DNA of 64,000 bases from Mycolicibacterium mageritense (GCF_010727475.1 NZ_AP022567.1:7254001-7318000); one strand, 5' to 3'. Shown: positions 25,658-34,101, counted from the stretch's first letter. Numbers and translations: made by a program. The notes: a model not told the origin generated them from the sequence alone.

Positions 25658-27406
25658 TCAACCCTCGCCGGCGCCGAGAACCAGGCCCCAAGCAACCGCA
25701 CAGCGTGGACCGAAGCGACCGGCGACGTCCGCGATAGCTACCTGACCCAGGTGTGCGAATCGGGCTGCAGCGGTGACGAGCTCGGCGTCTTCGGCGCCGC
25801 CGCCGGCCAAGAGGAGTAGCGCGTCATCGGCGAAGCCTCCACGCAGAACACGGCGCGCCCGCAACAGGCCTCGCTCAAGAACGGTCGCTTTGATGCCTAA
25901 GCGCTCGCGGTGCCAGGTCTCGGGCGCCAACCGGCTGCCGAGCGGCACCAGGTCGCCATGCGCTGTGACCAAGCTGAGCCGGCCGACGGACGAGCCCGGG
26001 ACAGGATCCTCGGGAAACTCGCGCACTCCGTCTTCTCTGGCAATCAGGTGTGGTGTCTCCACGCGCACGGCCGGGTGCATTTTCGCGTTCTCTGCCAGGG
26101 TTGTCGAGATTGACAGCGACAACGCCACCCCTGCTGTGATCAAGTCGCCGGCGCCGGCGACGGCCACCGAGTCGTCGCCGGTGATGACATCGAGGGTGCC
26201 TGCGCCGATGTCAATGACGACCACTTCGCGGGGCAGGCCGGGAGTGGAACGTGCGCCGATCCAGCCTGCCCTGGCCTCGGCCCCACCGACGAACACCGGT
26301 CGCATGACGATCTCGGCAAAGACGGCGCACACGTCATCAAGAGGAGCGGCCGAAGCCAGGACCGCCAGCGGCACCGAATCTGATACTGAAAGATCAAGAG
26401 CCGCAATATCCCTCACGCCTCCTGGGCAAGCGTTCAGGGCCGCCGACAAAGGCGTACCGGAGGTGGCCGTCAGCGACCTGACACCGCCCGGAGGCACCGC
26501 TCGGGCCAAGACGTCCGCCGAAGCCGGCAGCAACAGCCGCCGTTGCGCATGACTGTCCTCCCAGACAATCTCGCCGATCACTCGGTGTTCACTGGCGTCC
26601 GGCTCGGCATCAGCTTTGACGAGGACCGCCGCGGACACAGATGCGAAGTGGCGTGTGAGCGGCAGCAGGGCTGGTATCGCCGCAGGCCCTAGGCGCAGTG
26701 AGTGCGCCAGAAACACCGGGTCGGCAAGTCGGTTGACACCGTTCCCGCGAGGGGCTGACTCGCCGACGACGAGCGTGCCATGAGCGATACCGGACAGCGG
26801 GACCGTATCGATCGTCGGGCATGCGAGGCTCGTGCGGTTGCCGATGAGAACAGCTTCGTCCTTCTCGACAAGAACGCCGACAATGTTGACCTCCCGGTCT
26901 TGGGCAGCCGTAAGTTCGCGTGCCGCGTCGGCAAAGTCCCAAGCACTGTCGATACCGACTACAAGTGGCTCGTCGGCGGAGGTGGAGTCGAGCTCGTCAA
27001 GCCGAACGTAGCAACCAGCGAACGCGCCAACGCCCGTGCAGGTCGCTGCATCTGGAACGTCGAGGATGTCTACGGGCAGTCCAGCGTCTGGCTTCCGCCG
27101 CGGCCACGAAGCGTCGACCACCGGTGCCGGAGCAAGCTCGGCAACGATCACCGCGTCAACGCGTTGACCGCATTCCAGCTCCAACCGATGCACAAGATCA
27201 GCGGCGGCCTTGACCGATTCGAGACCGCCTTTTATGCCCACGGTGGCAACGCGATCCGCGACAACAGGTGTCGCGCCGAGCCCCGGCCCCCGAAGACGAC
27301 CGATCGCGACCTCGGTCGTGCTGTTGCCAATATCGACCCCGGCAACCAGAGCGTCGGGCCGCAAGCTCGCACGGTCGTAATCGGTTGCGTGCCTATACAT
27401 CCCCAT
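25658..27406 (-). CDS. diol/glycerol dehydratase reactivase large subunit (DdrA/PduG-like)
   Basis: About 582 residues of the DDR family, the ATP-dependent chaperone that releases damaged cobalamin from diol or glycerol dehydratase. Hallmarks are the actin/Hsp70-type phosphate loops VAGVDIGNSTTEVAIG near residues 22-37 and VVIDIGAGTLDVITG in the C-terminal half. The start is one of three closely spaced codons (GTG 27409, ATG 27406, ATG 27400), all overlapping the end of the small-subunit gene. No gene for the small reactivase subunit (DdrB/PduH) lies nearby. Confidence 0.92.
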   Translation of the reverse strand: MGMYRHATDYDRASLRPDALVAGVDIGNSTTEVAIGRLRGPGLGATPVVADRVATVGIKGGLESVKAAADLVHRLELECGQRVDAVIVAELAPAPVVDASWPRRKPDAGLPVDILDVPDAATCTGVGAFAGCYVRLDELDSTSADEPLVVGIDSAWDFADAARELTAAQDREVNIVGVLVEKDEAVLIGNRTSLACPTIDTVPLSGIAHGTLVVGESAPRGNGVNRLADPVFLAHSLRLGPAAIPALLPLTRHFASVSAAVLVKADAEPDASEHRVIGEIVWEDSHAQRRLLLPASADVLARAVPPGGVRSLTATSGTPLSAALNACPGGVRDIAALDLSVSDSVPLAVLASAAPLDDVCAVFAEIVMRPVFVGGAEARAGWIGARSTPGLPREVVVIDIGAGTLDVITGDDSVAVAGAGDLITAGVALSLSISTTLAENAKMHPAVRVETPHLIAREDGVREFPEDPVPGSSVGRLSLVTAHGDLVPLGSRLAPETWHRERLGIKATVLERGLLRARRVLRGGFADDALLLLAGGGAEDAELVTAAARFAHLGQVAIADVAGRFGPRCAVAWGLVLGAGEG

Positions 27407-27779
27407 CACGGGTCACAGGTGTCACGGCTGCCGCCTCGGTGAACAGGGCAGCGACCAGCGGCATGCCCCGGTTCCGCAGCTCCTCCCCCACCGAGCGCAA
27501 CCGGTCAGGGGTCGCACGCCCGGGACGCAGGAGCTCGTAGTACTCCAACAGCTGGTCTTCCGGGACGGCAACCAGCTCGGCTGCCCGCAACAAGTTCTCA
27601 GCCAGTTGGACGTCACCGTGCTCACGGGCAACAGCTGCTTGGCGTGCCAGACCGTCGGGAGAGATGCGGATGTCGTCGGGACCGATCTCACCGGCCAGGA
27701 CGGCACCCACGTTCACTTCGTTGACTGGCCGACCGGACTGGGCGCGGGGAACATCCGCTCCAGCATGTGTCGAGTTCAC
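27393..27779 (-). CDS. diol/glycerol dehydratase small subunit
   Basis: 128 residues of the dehydratase small-subunit (gamma) family. The pattern VGAVLAGEIGPDDIRISPDG is followed by LARQAAVA, AENLLRAAELVAVPEDQLLE and YYELLRPGRAT, which is the core of PduE/DhaB3. It has a short N-terminal tail before the core. The start is taken as a GTG overlapping the large-subunit stop (GTGA) with AAGGA upstream. An ATG five codons earlier is possible. The subunit completes the B12 holoenzyme with the fused large-medium protein. Confidence 0.94.
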   Translation of the reverse strand: MNSTHAGADVPRAQSGRPVNEVNVGAVLAGEIGPDDIRISPDGLARQAAVAREHGDVQLAENLLRAAELVAVPEDQLLEYYELLRPGRATPDRLRSVGEELRNRGMPLVAALFTEAAAVTPVTRDGDV

Positions 27780-30019
27780 ATCAGATCCTTCCACTCGATC
27801 GTCGTGGGTCGCGCGTTGACGTCGGAGGCAGCACGTTCGATGGCGACCAAAGCCACGGTGAGCGCGTGGTACCTCGCGGTGATCGCTTCTTCTGTGTAGG
27901 GGTTGCGGATCGGCCGGGGAGCCATGTTCTTGACATAGCCGCCTGCGTTGAGGCCGATAGTGCGGTACATGTCCGTAGTGATGAGCGGCGCGGTGCTCAG
28001 CAGTTCGAGGTTCGCCAATGGGGGCAGGTCGCGACGATGGATCAGGACCGTTCCCTTGGCTTGTAGGCCGACGCCGATGCCAGAACCGGCCAGTCTGGCC
28101 GCACTCAGTCCTATCTGGCCGAGGTCAATACTGTGACGTATCCGCACGATTCGACCGTGACACCCCTGCTCTTCGATCCCGGCGAGGATCTCGCGAAGCA
28201 TGGTGCGTATTGGAACGCCGTTCGTGCCGACCCATAGATCCTTCGCGAACGCGGGGCTGACGCCTACCACGACGTCACGTGGGTCATGCGACGTGACGGC
28301 TTCATCGTGCTCGACCACTTGGTCCGGGGTGGCGTGATCGATCTGATTCTTCGACAACGCCGCGAAGCTGACTGCACGCGGTGCGTAGGTCACTTCGGAT
28401 CGTCGATGGGCACTCATTCGGTAGCCCGTGCCCGGGCCCGCGTAGGTGTTCGGATCGGTGTGGGCACTGAGCAAGTTCATCTGCTCGTCGAAGATGGCGG
28501 CCGGCTGCAGGTAATCGCCGACGACGCGATGCTTGACCATTTCGAGCACCCGTTCGGCTTCGATCTCGAATCCGGTCTCGGCCAACGCACGCACCACGTC
28601 AATCGCCGTCAACTGGCGACGCTCAATCGCGCTGGCGGCAATCTGGGCCGAGCTCGCATTCGCCTCCGGCAAATCCTTGCTTCCCGAGGCCAGCGCCGCT
28701 GCCTCCACCTGCTCATCGGAGAAGTCGAAGAGGTCGAGGTGGCGGTAGACCGCCTGAACGGCGGCAGCGGCACGCCGGCGCACGTTGATCAGGGTGTCGC
28801 GATCGACCGACCGCAGCCCGCCGTCGACCTCCCAGTCGCGCTGAACGAGCAGGTAATCCTCCACATCTTCGCCGTTGAAGTTCGACGGACCGAACATGTT
28901 GTCATAGCGCGGCACGCTGCCGAAGCCGGAGAAGATGAAATCGCTGCCCGTCAAGATGAGGGGCAGGCTGCGCGCGGTGCGCCGGATGTCCGATTCGCTG
29001 ACCAGCGTGTCGTTGCCGGAGCACGACTCCATCCCCCGCACCATCACCATCAGGTTTTCTGCCAGCAGTCCCTTGAAGCCGGCCGGGACGCTGCCGGCGA
29101 CGCTGGCGCCGTCAATACCGCCGTTCTGGACGCCTTGCACACCCATGGCTCGAGCGAGGGAAACGCACCGAGACTCCAGATAGAGCATCGATTTGGACTG
29201 TGCGGCGCCCATGAGGACTTCACTGCCGGCGCCGGACGTTACGCGGACCTTGATTCCGCGGCTCGCGTAGGCGGAGATCAGGAAGGTTTTGGACCATGGT
29301 GTGTCATCACCGTCTTCGAATACCTGGTCGGTGCCGTAGATGCTGATCGTCTCGGCGTACGTCGTCAGCCCGCGTACGCCCAGCTTCAGTTCGAAGGCTT
29401 CCTCCACTGAGCACTGTGTGATTGCTCCGGGATGAGCGACTTGGCTTCCGACGAGAAGGGCGACCGCGTTGCTGGCCGCGTCGGGGAACACCGGCACTGT
29501 CGTTTCGAGTTCGCGGAACCCGCGGGCCACAGCCGTTGCGGCATCCGCAGCGAGCAGAAGAGGGTCATCGAGCCTGTTGGTGACGTGAGCCTGAATGGAG
29601 GGTGTCTGCCGCACCCGCATTTTCGCTACAGCGGTCATCAGCTCGTGCGGTTCCAGGAGTCGCACGACAGCAGCGAGCTTGGCTGGGGTGAGTCCCCCTG
29701 CGAGGCGGCTGACTTCGGCACGTGGAACGCGCAAGTCGACGAGCATGCGCGCCAGATCGATGTCGGGAATCGCCATCGCTTGCTCGGCAATCGCGACGTC
29801 GATGCCGCGCAAGGCAATGAAAGTGTCGATCTGGTCGAAACGTTCCTCGGGCACACCGTCGAGCTCGACTACCCGGCCATCTCTGATGACCACTGAGGGC
29901 TCAGGATCGTAAGGACTGTGAAGGGCGATCAGTCCCCAGTCCGGTTGCTCCTCGGCGAGGCCGTCGAGCATGGCAGAGCCGGTTTGACCTGTCTGCGTTG
30001 GCTTTTCGTCCCGATTCAT
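27776..30019 (-). CDS. B12-dependent diol/glycerol dehydratase, large and medium subunits fused
   Basis: 747 residues. Residues 1 to about 540 are the large (alpha) subunit and about 575-735 the medium (beta) subunit, which are separate proteins (PduC, PduD) in enterobacteria. The enzyme uses adenosylcobalamin radical chemistry to turn a 1,2-diol or glycerol into an aldehyde and water. The Klebsiella diol dehydratase active-site residues (Gln141, His143, Glu170, Glu205, Glu221, Gln296, Asp335, Ser362) all match at a constant offset of +2, namely Gln143, His145, Glu172, Glu207, Glu223, Gln298, Asp337, Ser364. It should be catalytically competent. Start and stop overlap both neighbours by four bases. 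Confidence 0.95.
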   Translation of the reverse strand: MNRDEKPTQTGQTGSAMLDGLAEEQPDWGLIALHSPYDPEPSVVIRDGRVVELDGVPEERFDQIDTFIALRGIDVAIAEQAMAIPDIDLARMLVDLRVPRAEVSRLAGGLTPAKLAAVVRLLEPHELMTAVAKMRVRQTPSIQAHVTNRLDDPLLLAADAATAVARGFRELETTVPVFPDAASNAVALLVGSQVAHPGAITQCSVEEAFELKLGVRGLTTYAETISIYGTDQVFEDGDDTPWSKTFLISAYASRGIKVRVTSGAGSEVLMGAAQSKSMLYLESRCVSLARAMGVQGVQNGGIDGASVAGSVPAGFKGLLAENLMVMVRGMESCSGNDTLVSESDIRRTARSLPLILTGSDFIFSGFGSVPRYDNMFGPSNFNGEDVEDYLLVQRDWEVDGGLRSVDRDTLINVRRRAAAAVQAVYRHLDLFDFSDEQVEAAALASGSKDLPEANASSAQIAASAIERRQLTAIDVVRALAETGFEIEAERVLEMVKHRVVGDYLQPAAIFDEQMNLLSAHTDPNTYAGPGTGYRMSAHRRSEVTYAPRAVSFAALSKNQIDHATPDQVVEHDEAVTSHDPRDVVVGVSPAFAKDLWVGTNGVPIRTMLREILAGIEEQGCHGRIVRIRHSIDLGQIGLSAARLAGSGIGVGLQAKGTVLIHRRDLPPLANLELLSTAPLITTDMYRTIGLNAGGYVKNMAPRPIRNPYTEEAITARYHALTVALVAIERAASDVNARPTTIEWKDLM

Positions 30020-31506
30020 GCGTTCATGTCCTCGCTAAGCACCGCGGGCGGCGGCTGAACTGTCTGCTTCGGCGGCCCGGCCTCGCCACTGTTGATCTTG
30101 CGGCGAAGGTAGAGCGCCCAGTACAGAATTCCGATGAGAAGTGCGTAGCCGAAGTACTCGGCGGCTACTCGGTTGCCCTCGGGAATGGTGCCGTAGGCGA
30201 TGACGACGAGCGACCAGGCAATTCCGACACCTGCCAGTGGTACGAGCCAGCGACCGAGGCTGAAGTATCCACGGGGCGCGGTCGGGATCGTGCCGCGCCG
30301 CTGACCGTAGATTGTGGCAACCATCGTCAGTAGGTATGTCGTGTAGTACGCAACTGCGGTGAGACTCAGCACCTTCGCAACAAGGCCCGCGGAGAGGAGA
30401 TTGATCCCCAACGCGAACACGCCAACCACGACCACACACCGCACTGGAGCATGCGTCGTGGTGCTCACCTTCGCGAGGCGCTTCCCGAACGGAAGCACGT
30501 TGTCTCGGGAGAGGGCGAAGAGCATCCGTGTTGCCACGGTGACGTTGGCCAACAAGGCAGCGAAGATGGAAACCAGCGCGACGACCTCGATGAACCGTGC
30601 GGCGCCGGTCCCGAGTTGGGTGCTCACGACGTAGAACAGCGGATTGCGGCCCTGGTTCACGGTGTCCTCGATGCCAAATGGGATCGCCATGGCGAAGATC
30701 GCGTAGATGACGAAGCCGGCAATTCCGCTCACAAGCACGGCGCGGACCATGGCCCGCGGCGCTGTCCGCCGTGGGTCGTGGGTTTCTTCAGCAAGATCCG
30801 CAGCGCCTTCCCAACCGAGCAGCGTGTAGAGAGGGAGAAGCGCGGCAAGGCCCAGGACGCCGAGCCCGATTTCCCCGCCGCCCACCGGGTTGGTGTCGAA
30901 GAGCACTGAGGGCCCTTCTTTGTTGTCGAAGAAGAACATCAGCCCGACAACCGTCACAGCGCCAAGGCCGAGGGTGCCCACCAGTTCGGTGGTGGCTCCG
31001 ATGTTGTTTATCCAGCCGGCTGCCTTGACTCCCACGATATTGATGATCACCGCGAGCGCGATCGCGATGCCGGCAACCAGCTGGATCTGGCGCTGTGTGG
31101 GCGAATCCCACACTTCTGGAGCGAATACCGATGCCATTGCGAGCGCGATACTGGCGGTTCCGACGAAGAAGCTGCACAGCGCAACCCAGCCCACGGCTGC
31201 GCCAAAGTGTGGCCCCACAAGGCGCGAGGACCACTGGTAGGCGTAACCGGTGACGGGCATCCGGGCGGCGAGATGCCCGTACACGAGAGTCAGCATCAGC
31301 ACGCCTGCTGTGACGGGTAGCCATAGCCAGATTCCCACTCCGCCTAGCTTGGTGAACGGGTCGGCAAAGAGCGTGAAGATGGTTGTCGTGATCGTCACCA
31401 TCGAGAAGCTGAGCGCGAACGACGTATAACCGCCGATGGCACGCGAAAGCTTTTGTTCGTAGCCATATTTGGACAGGTCGTCGTCATCCCTCTTGTCGGA
31501 TTGCAT
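30016..31506 (-). CDS. APC-superfamily amino acid/amine permease
   Basis: 496-residue transporter with about twelve hydrophobic segments and the APC N-terminal pattern (KLSRAIGGYTSFALSFSMV). The conserved GWEGAADLAEETHDPRRTAP segment is typical of amine and amino acid permeases. It probably imports the amine substrate of the operon. The ATG at 31506 follows an excellent RBS (GGAGGAAAT); the 28-codon extension upstream is intergenic. Its stop overlaps the dehydratase start by four bases. Confidence 0.92.
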   Translation of the reverse strand: MQSDKRDDDDLSKYGYEQKLSRAIGGYTSFALSFSMVTITTTIFTLFADPFTKLGGVGIWLWLPVTAGVLMLTLVYGHLAARMPVTGYAYQWSSRLVGPHFGAAVGWVALCSFFVGTASIALAMASVFAPEVWDSPTQRQIQLVAGIAIALAVIINIVGVKAAGWINNIGATTELVGTLGLGAVTVVGLMFFFDNKEGPSVLFDTNPVGGGEIGLGVLGLAALLPLYTLLGWEGAADLAEETHDPRRTAPRAMVRAVLVSGIAGFVIYAIFAMAIPFGIEDTVNQGRNPLFYVVSTQLGTGAARFIEVVALVSIFAALLANVTVATRMLFALSRDNVLPFGKRLAKVSTTTHAPVRCVVVVGVFALGINLLSAGLVAKVLSLTAVAYYTTYLLTMVATIYGQRRGTIPTAPRGYFSLGRWLVPLAGVGIAWSLVVIAYGTIPEGNRVAAEYFGYALLIGILYWALYLRRKINSGEAGPPKQTVQPPPAVLSEDMNA

Positions 31507-31574
31507 ATTTCCTCCGTAGTGGTTCGAAGCGCGAGTTGGGTCGATGGTCGGGTTGCGTGCGTCGGTGTCGAACG

Positions 31575-32672
31575 TCAGGTCAGCCTGCATGCGCGCCGGA
31601 TTCGGTCAAGAGCCCACCGTGGATCGACCCGCGAGATGTGCTCCACGGCCGGCCACGTGTCAGCCATCCGGCACCGTCCATATTTGACGGCCTCAGTGTG
31701 CTCAAGGTCGGCGGTCCGACGGGTCCAGAGGGTCGCGTTGAGGCACAGTCGTGTCGCGGCTAGTGGGAGGACCGCCTCGAGTTCGGCGTCGCTGAGCGCG
31801 GAGCGGAAGTGATAGCCGCTAACGACAGCCGCTGCGGCGTCGATAGGTGCCGATTGACGCAGCATTGCGTACGCCGCGGCGATCGCGGGGTCGGCAACGC
31901 GGAATGTCCGAAGGGCATCGTTGAAGTCAAGAATTCCGCTGATCCGTTGACGACCTTCTACATCCGACATGACGAGGATGTTGTAGTCGTTAAGGTCGTG
32001 GTGCACTGTCGCTCGCGGCAACTGCCCCAGCAGAGGTTGGACAGCGTCGAAAATGTCGAGGACGCGACGGACGGCGTCGGCATGCTCGGACGACCGCAGA
32101 AAAGGGATGTTGTCCTGCAGAGTCTCGACAGCTGTGCGGAGATCCCAAGGATGGGTCGCCATCGAAGCATCGTCGAACGATAGGAGCGCCTCAGTGAGTT
32201 CAGCAGACGAACGCCCGAGGTCGCCCAAGAGCTTCAGCGTCGGACTGACGTGAGCAAGAAGGTCACCCTCGAGCCAGTTGAAGACCCTCATCTGCCAACC
32301 GGCGATTCCGTCGATTAGCGGCGTCGAAGTCGCCCCTTGAAGGTTCGCGACCAGGTGTGGAACCGGGAGCCACGGCGCCTCTCGAGCAACGTGGCACAGG
32401 ATGTCATCACGCCACCGTTCGTCTTCACCTCGTGGTGCACTGATCTTGACTAAGAACCGACCACTTTCTGTGTCGACCCGTACGTTCATGTCGACTTCTC
32501 CGCCGGCGGGCTTCGCGTCTATAACGTCAAGCCCATACGTTTCGCGTAGCGCATCTGCGATAACGGAGATCGGAACGTCGGGAGACCCGGGGGCGGTGCT
32601 GTCGACGGACCGCTGATCCGTTTGTCGCTCGCTGGCGAGGCTCCTGGAATCCATGCAGATATCGGACCGCAT
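31575..32672 (-). CDS. APH-family kinase, hydroxylysine-kinase-like
   Basis: 365 residues of the aminoglycoside/choline phosphotransferase fold. The catalytic loop is VHHDLNDYNIL and the metal-binding motif is ISGILDFND. Both closely resemble vertebrate hydroxylysine kinase (AGPHD1/HYKK), as does the RVFNWLEGDLLAHVSP region. It would phosphorylate the hydroxyl of an amino alcohol, preparing it for the phospho-lyase at the end of the operon. An aminoglycoside resistance role is unlikely in this context. The ATG at 32672 follows AGGGG; a second ATG lies six codons in. It is the first gene of the operon. Confidence 0.87.
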   Translation of the reverse strand: MRSDICMDSRSLASERQTDQRSVDSTAPGSPDVPISVIADALRETYGLDVIDAKPAGGEVDMNVRVDTESGRFLVKISAPRGEDERWRDDILCHVAREAPWLPVPHLVANLQGATSTPLIDGIAGWQMRVFNWLEGDLLAHVSPTLKLLGDLGRSSAELTEALLSFDDASMATHPWDLRTAVETLQDNIPFLRSSEHADAVRRVLDIFDAVQPLLGQLPRATVHHDLNDYNILVMSDVEGRQRISGILDFNDALRTFRVADPAIAAAYAMLRQSAPIDAAAAVVSGYHFRSALSDAELEAVLPLAATRLCLNATLWTRRTADLEHTEAVKYGRCRMADTWPAVEHISRVDPRWALDRIRRACRLT

Positions 32673-32701
32673 AGTTGAACCCCTACGGTAGTGCGCTCGC
32701 C

Positions 32702-32872
32702 CACTGAAATTCCCCGTGAGATTGTGCACGGTGCACTGTCGGGCAGCGTAAAGCGAAGTTGTCGAGGCCGCGCAGATACCCACGTTCGGGACCGTCCGCC
32801 AAGCGCCTGCAATCGCCCGCGAGTGCGATGGACAGTGGTGCACCGTGCACATCGCAGTGCGAAGTTTCAGTG
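32702..32872. promoter_or_regulatory. mirrored pair of operator modules upstream of the amine operon
   Basis: Two copies of the same module face away from each other, symmetric about 32787. Reading toward the kinase gene, GTGCACCGTGCAC (32724-32736) is followed after exactly 14 bases by TTTCAGTG (32702-32709). Reading the other way, GTGCACCGTGCAC (32838-32850) is followed after 14 bases by TTTCAGTG (32865-32872). The left copy extends to GTGCACCGTGCACAATC, shared with the pucR leader. This is the layout of a divergent, regulator-controlled promoter pair. No intact gene remains on the right-hand side. Confidence 0.65.
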
Positions 32873-33045
32873 AACGGGTAGGCGCTCAGCAGCCGTGATT
32901 CGGGTTCTACGCAGACCCCGACACCTGCCATGTTCGACCGCCCCTTCTGAGCGCGGTCTGCCCGGTCGATCGACACGTCGACGACGGCGTCGTGTTCGGC
33001 CGTATCGTCGACGCGATCCATCGCCTGGACCCCAACACCGCAGCG

Positions 33046-33144
33046 TCCGGCGACACCTTCGGCGAAGCGGCCATAGCGACCGATACCGGACTCGTTGTCC
33101 CACAACAGTATTCGAGTAACCGCACCGATGTGTTGGGACTTCGA
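33046..33144 (-). pseudogene. IS21-type (IstA) transposase remnant
   Basis: The minus strand reads SQHIGAVTRILLWDNESGIG and then RYGRFAEGVAG. The LLWDNE(A/S)GIGR pattern is the conserved DDE-domain stretch of IstA transposases in actinobacterial IS21-like elements. The homology stops on both sides, so only a fragment remains. It lies between the mirrored operator and the arsR gene, at the right edge of the island. The rest of 32873-33259 holds no recognisable gene. Confidence 0.5.
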
Positions 33145-33259
33145 CTGCCGCATGCCAACCAGCACATCCCCAGTGACTCGCGACGCGGTCCCACGTGCGC
33201 CGCAACAAAGGCTCCTATATGCACTTGCAGCTATATAGATCAGATGCAATACTCGAGAC

Positions 33260-33577
33260 ATGGATGTCTTCGAGGCGGTAGCCGAACCCAGTCGACGGGC
33301 CCTGCTCGACGCTCTCATCGACGGAGAACGCACCGCGGGTGAGTTGGTGGCGACCCTGCCCGGGCTGACCCAGCCGACCGTGTCGCGGCATCTCAAGGTG
33401 CTGCGCGAGGTCGGCCTCGTCGAGGTGCGTCCGGACGCTCAGCGGCGCATCTACGCGCTGCGCAGCGACGGCCTGATGCAGATCGACGCCTGGATCGACC
33501 GTTACCGCCGCTACTGGACCAACCACCTCGACGCCCTCGAGCGCCATCTCGAATCGACCCACAAGGAGACGAAATGA
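33260..33577 (+). CDS. ArsR-family transcriptional regulator
   Basis: 105-residue winged-helix repressor of the ArsR/SmtB type (MDVFEAVAEPSRRALLDALI; recognition region TQPTVSRHLKVLREVGLVEV). It lacks the Cys-rich metal motif of ArsR, as do the ArsR proteins that pair with AHSA1 genes. Its stop overlaps the next start (ATGA), giving a coupled regulator-START-flavodoxin operon. The ligand is unknown. Confidence 0.92.
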   Translation: MDVFEAVAEPSRRALLDALIDGERTAGELVATLPGLTQPTVSRHLKVLREVGLVEVRPDAQRRIYALRSDGLMQIDAWIDRYRRYWTNHLDALERHLESTHKETK

Positions 33578-34101
33578 CCAGCCGCGAAGGAAAACTCACG
33601 GTCGAAGGCGACCGGGCGGCACTCCTGTTCGAGCGCCGGCTGCCCTATCCCGTCGACGCCGTATGGGCCGCCATCACCGATCCCGCGCAACGCGATCAAT
33701 GGATGGGCACGACGACGATCGACGCCCGAGAAGGCGGCACCATCGAGATGGTTCCGCACTCGCCACCGATCCCACCGCAGCAGAAGACGATGACGGGCCG
33801 GATCCGCGTGTGGGATCCACCGCGAGTGTTCGAGCACGAATGGAACCAACCCATCCTGACCGACACCGGATCCGGCGTCGTGCGCTACGAACTCACGCCC
33901 GACGGCGAGGGCACACTGCTGCGGTTCAGCCACCACGGCCTCACCGTGCGTGACGCCGAGGGATTCCATCCGGGCACGCATGCGTATCTGGACCGGCTGG
34001 AGGCCCACCTCGGCGGCCAACCCCTGCCCGACTGGGCTCAGCGCTACCAGGAAGTCGCTCACCTTCTGAGAGGAAATGATCATGCCGCACAATGGAACTG
34101 A
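33574..34101 (+). CDS. AHSA1/SRPBCC (START-like) protein
   Basis: 175 residues of the AHSA1 branch of the SRPBCC fold (FERRLPYPVDAVWAAITDPA near residue 20; EHEWNQPILTDTGSGVVRYE mid-protein). Such proteins bind hydrophobic ligands and often follow ArsR genes. No enzymatic residues can be assigned. It is coupled to arsR by a 4-nt overlap and overlaps the next gene by about 20 nt. Confidence 0.88.
   Translation: MTSREGKLTVEGDRAALLFERRLPYPVDAVWAAITDPAQRDQWMGTTTIDAREGGTIEMVPHSPPIPPQQKTMTGRIRVWDPPRVFEHEWNQPILTDTGSGVVRYELTPDGEGTLLRFSHHGLTVRDAEGFHPGTHAYLDRLEAHLGGQPLPDWAQRYQEVAHLLRGNDHAAQWN

Noticed and set aside
31575..32672. Aminoglycoside resistance gene
   Set aside because: The APH fold suggested it, but the catalytic motifs resemble hydroxylysine kinase and the operon is catabolic.
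32673..32900. Cobalamin riboswitch before the B12 dehydratase operon
   Set aside because: I looked for a B12-box-like element upstream of the kinase gene and saw none. The structure here is explained by the operator repeats.
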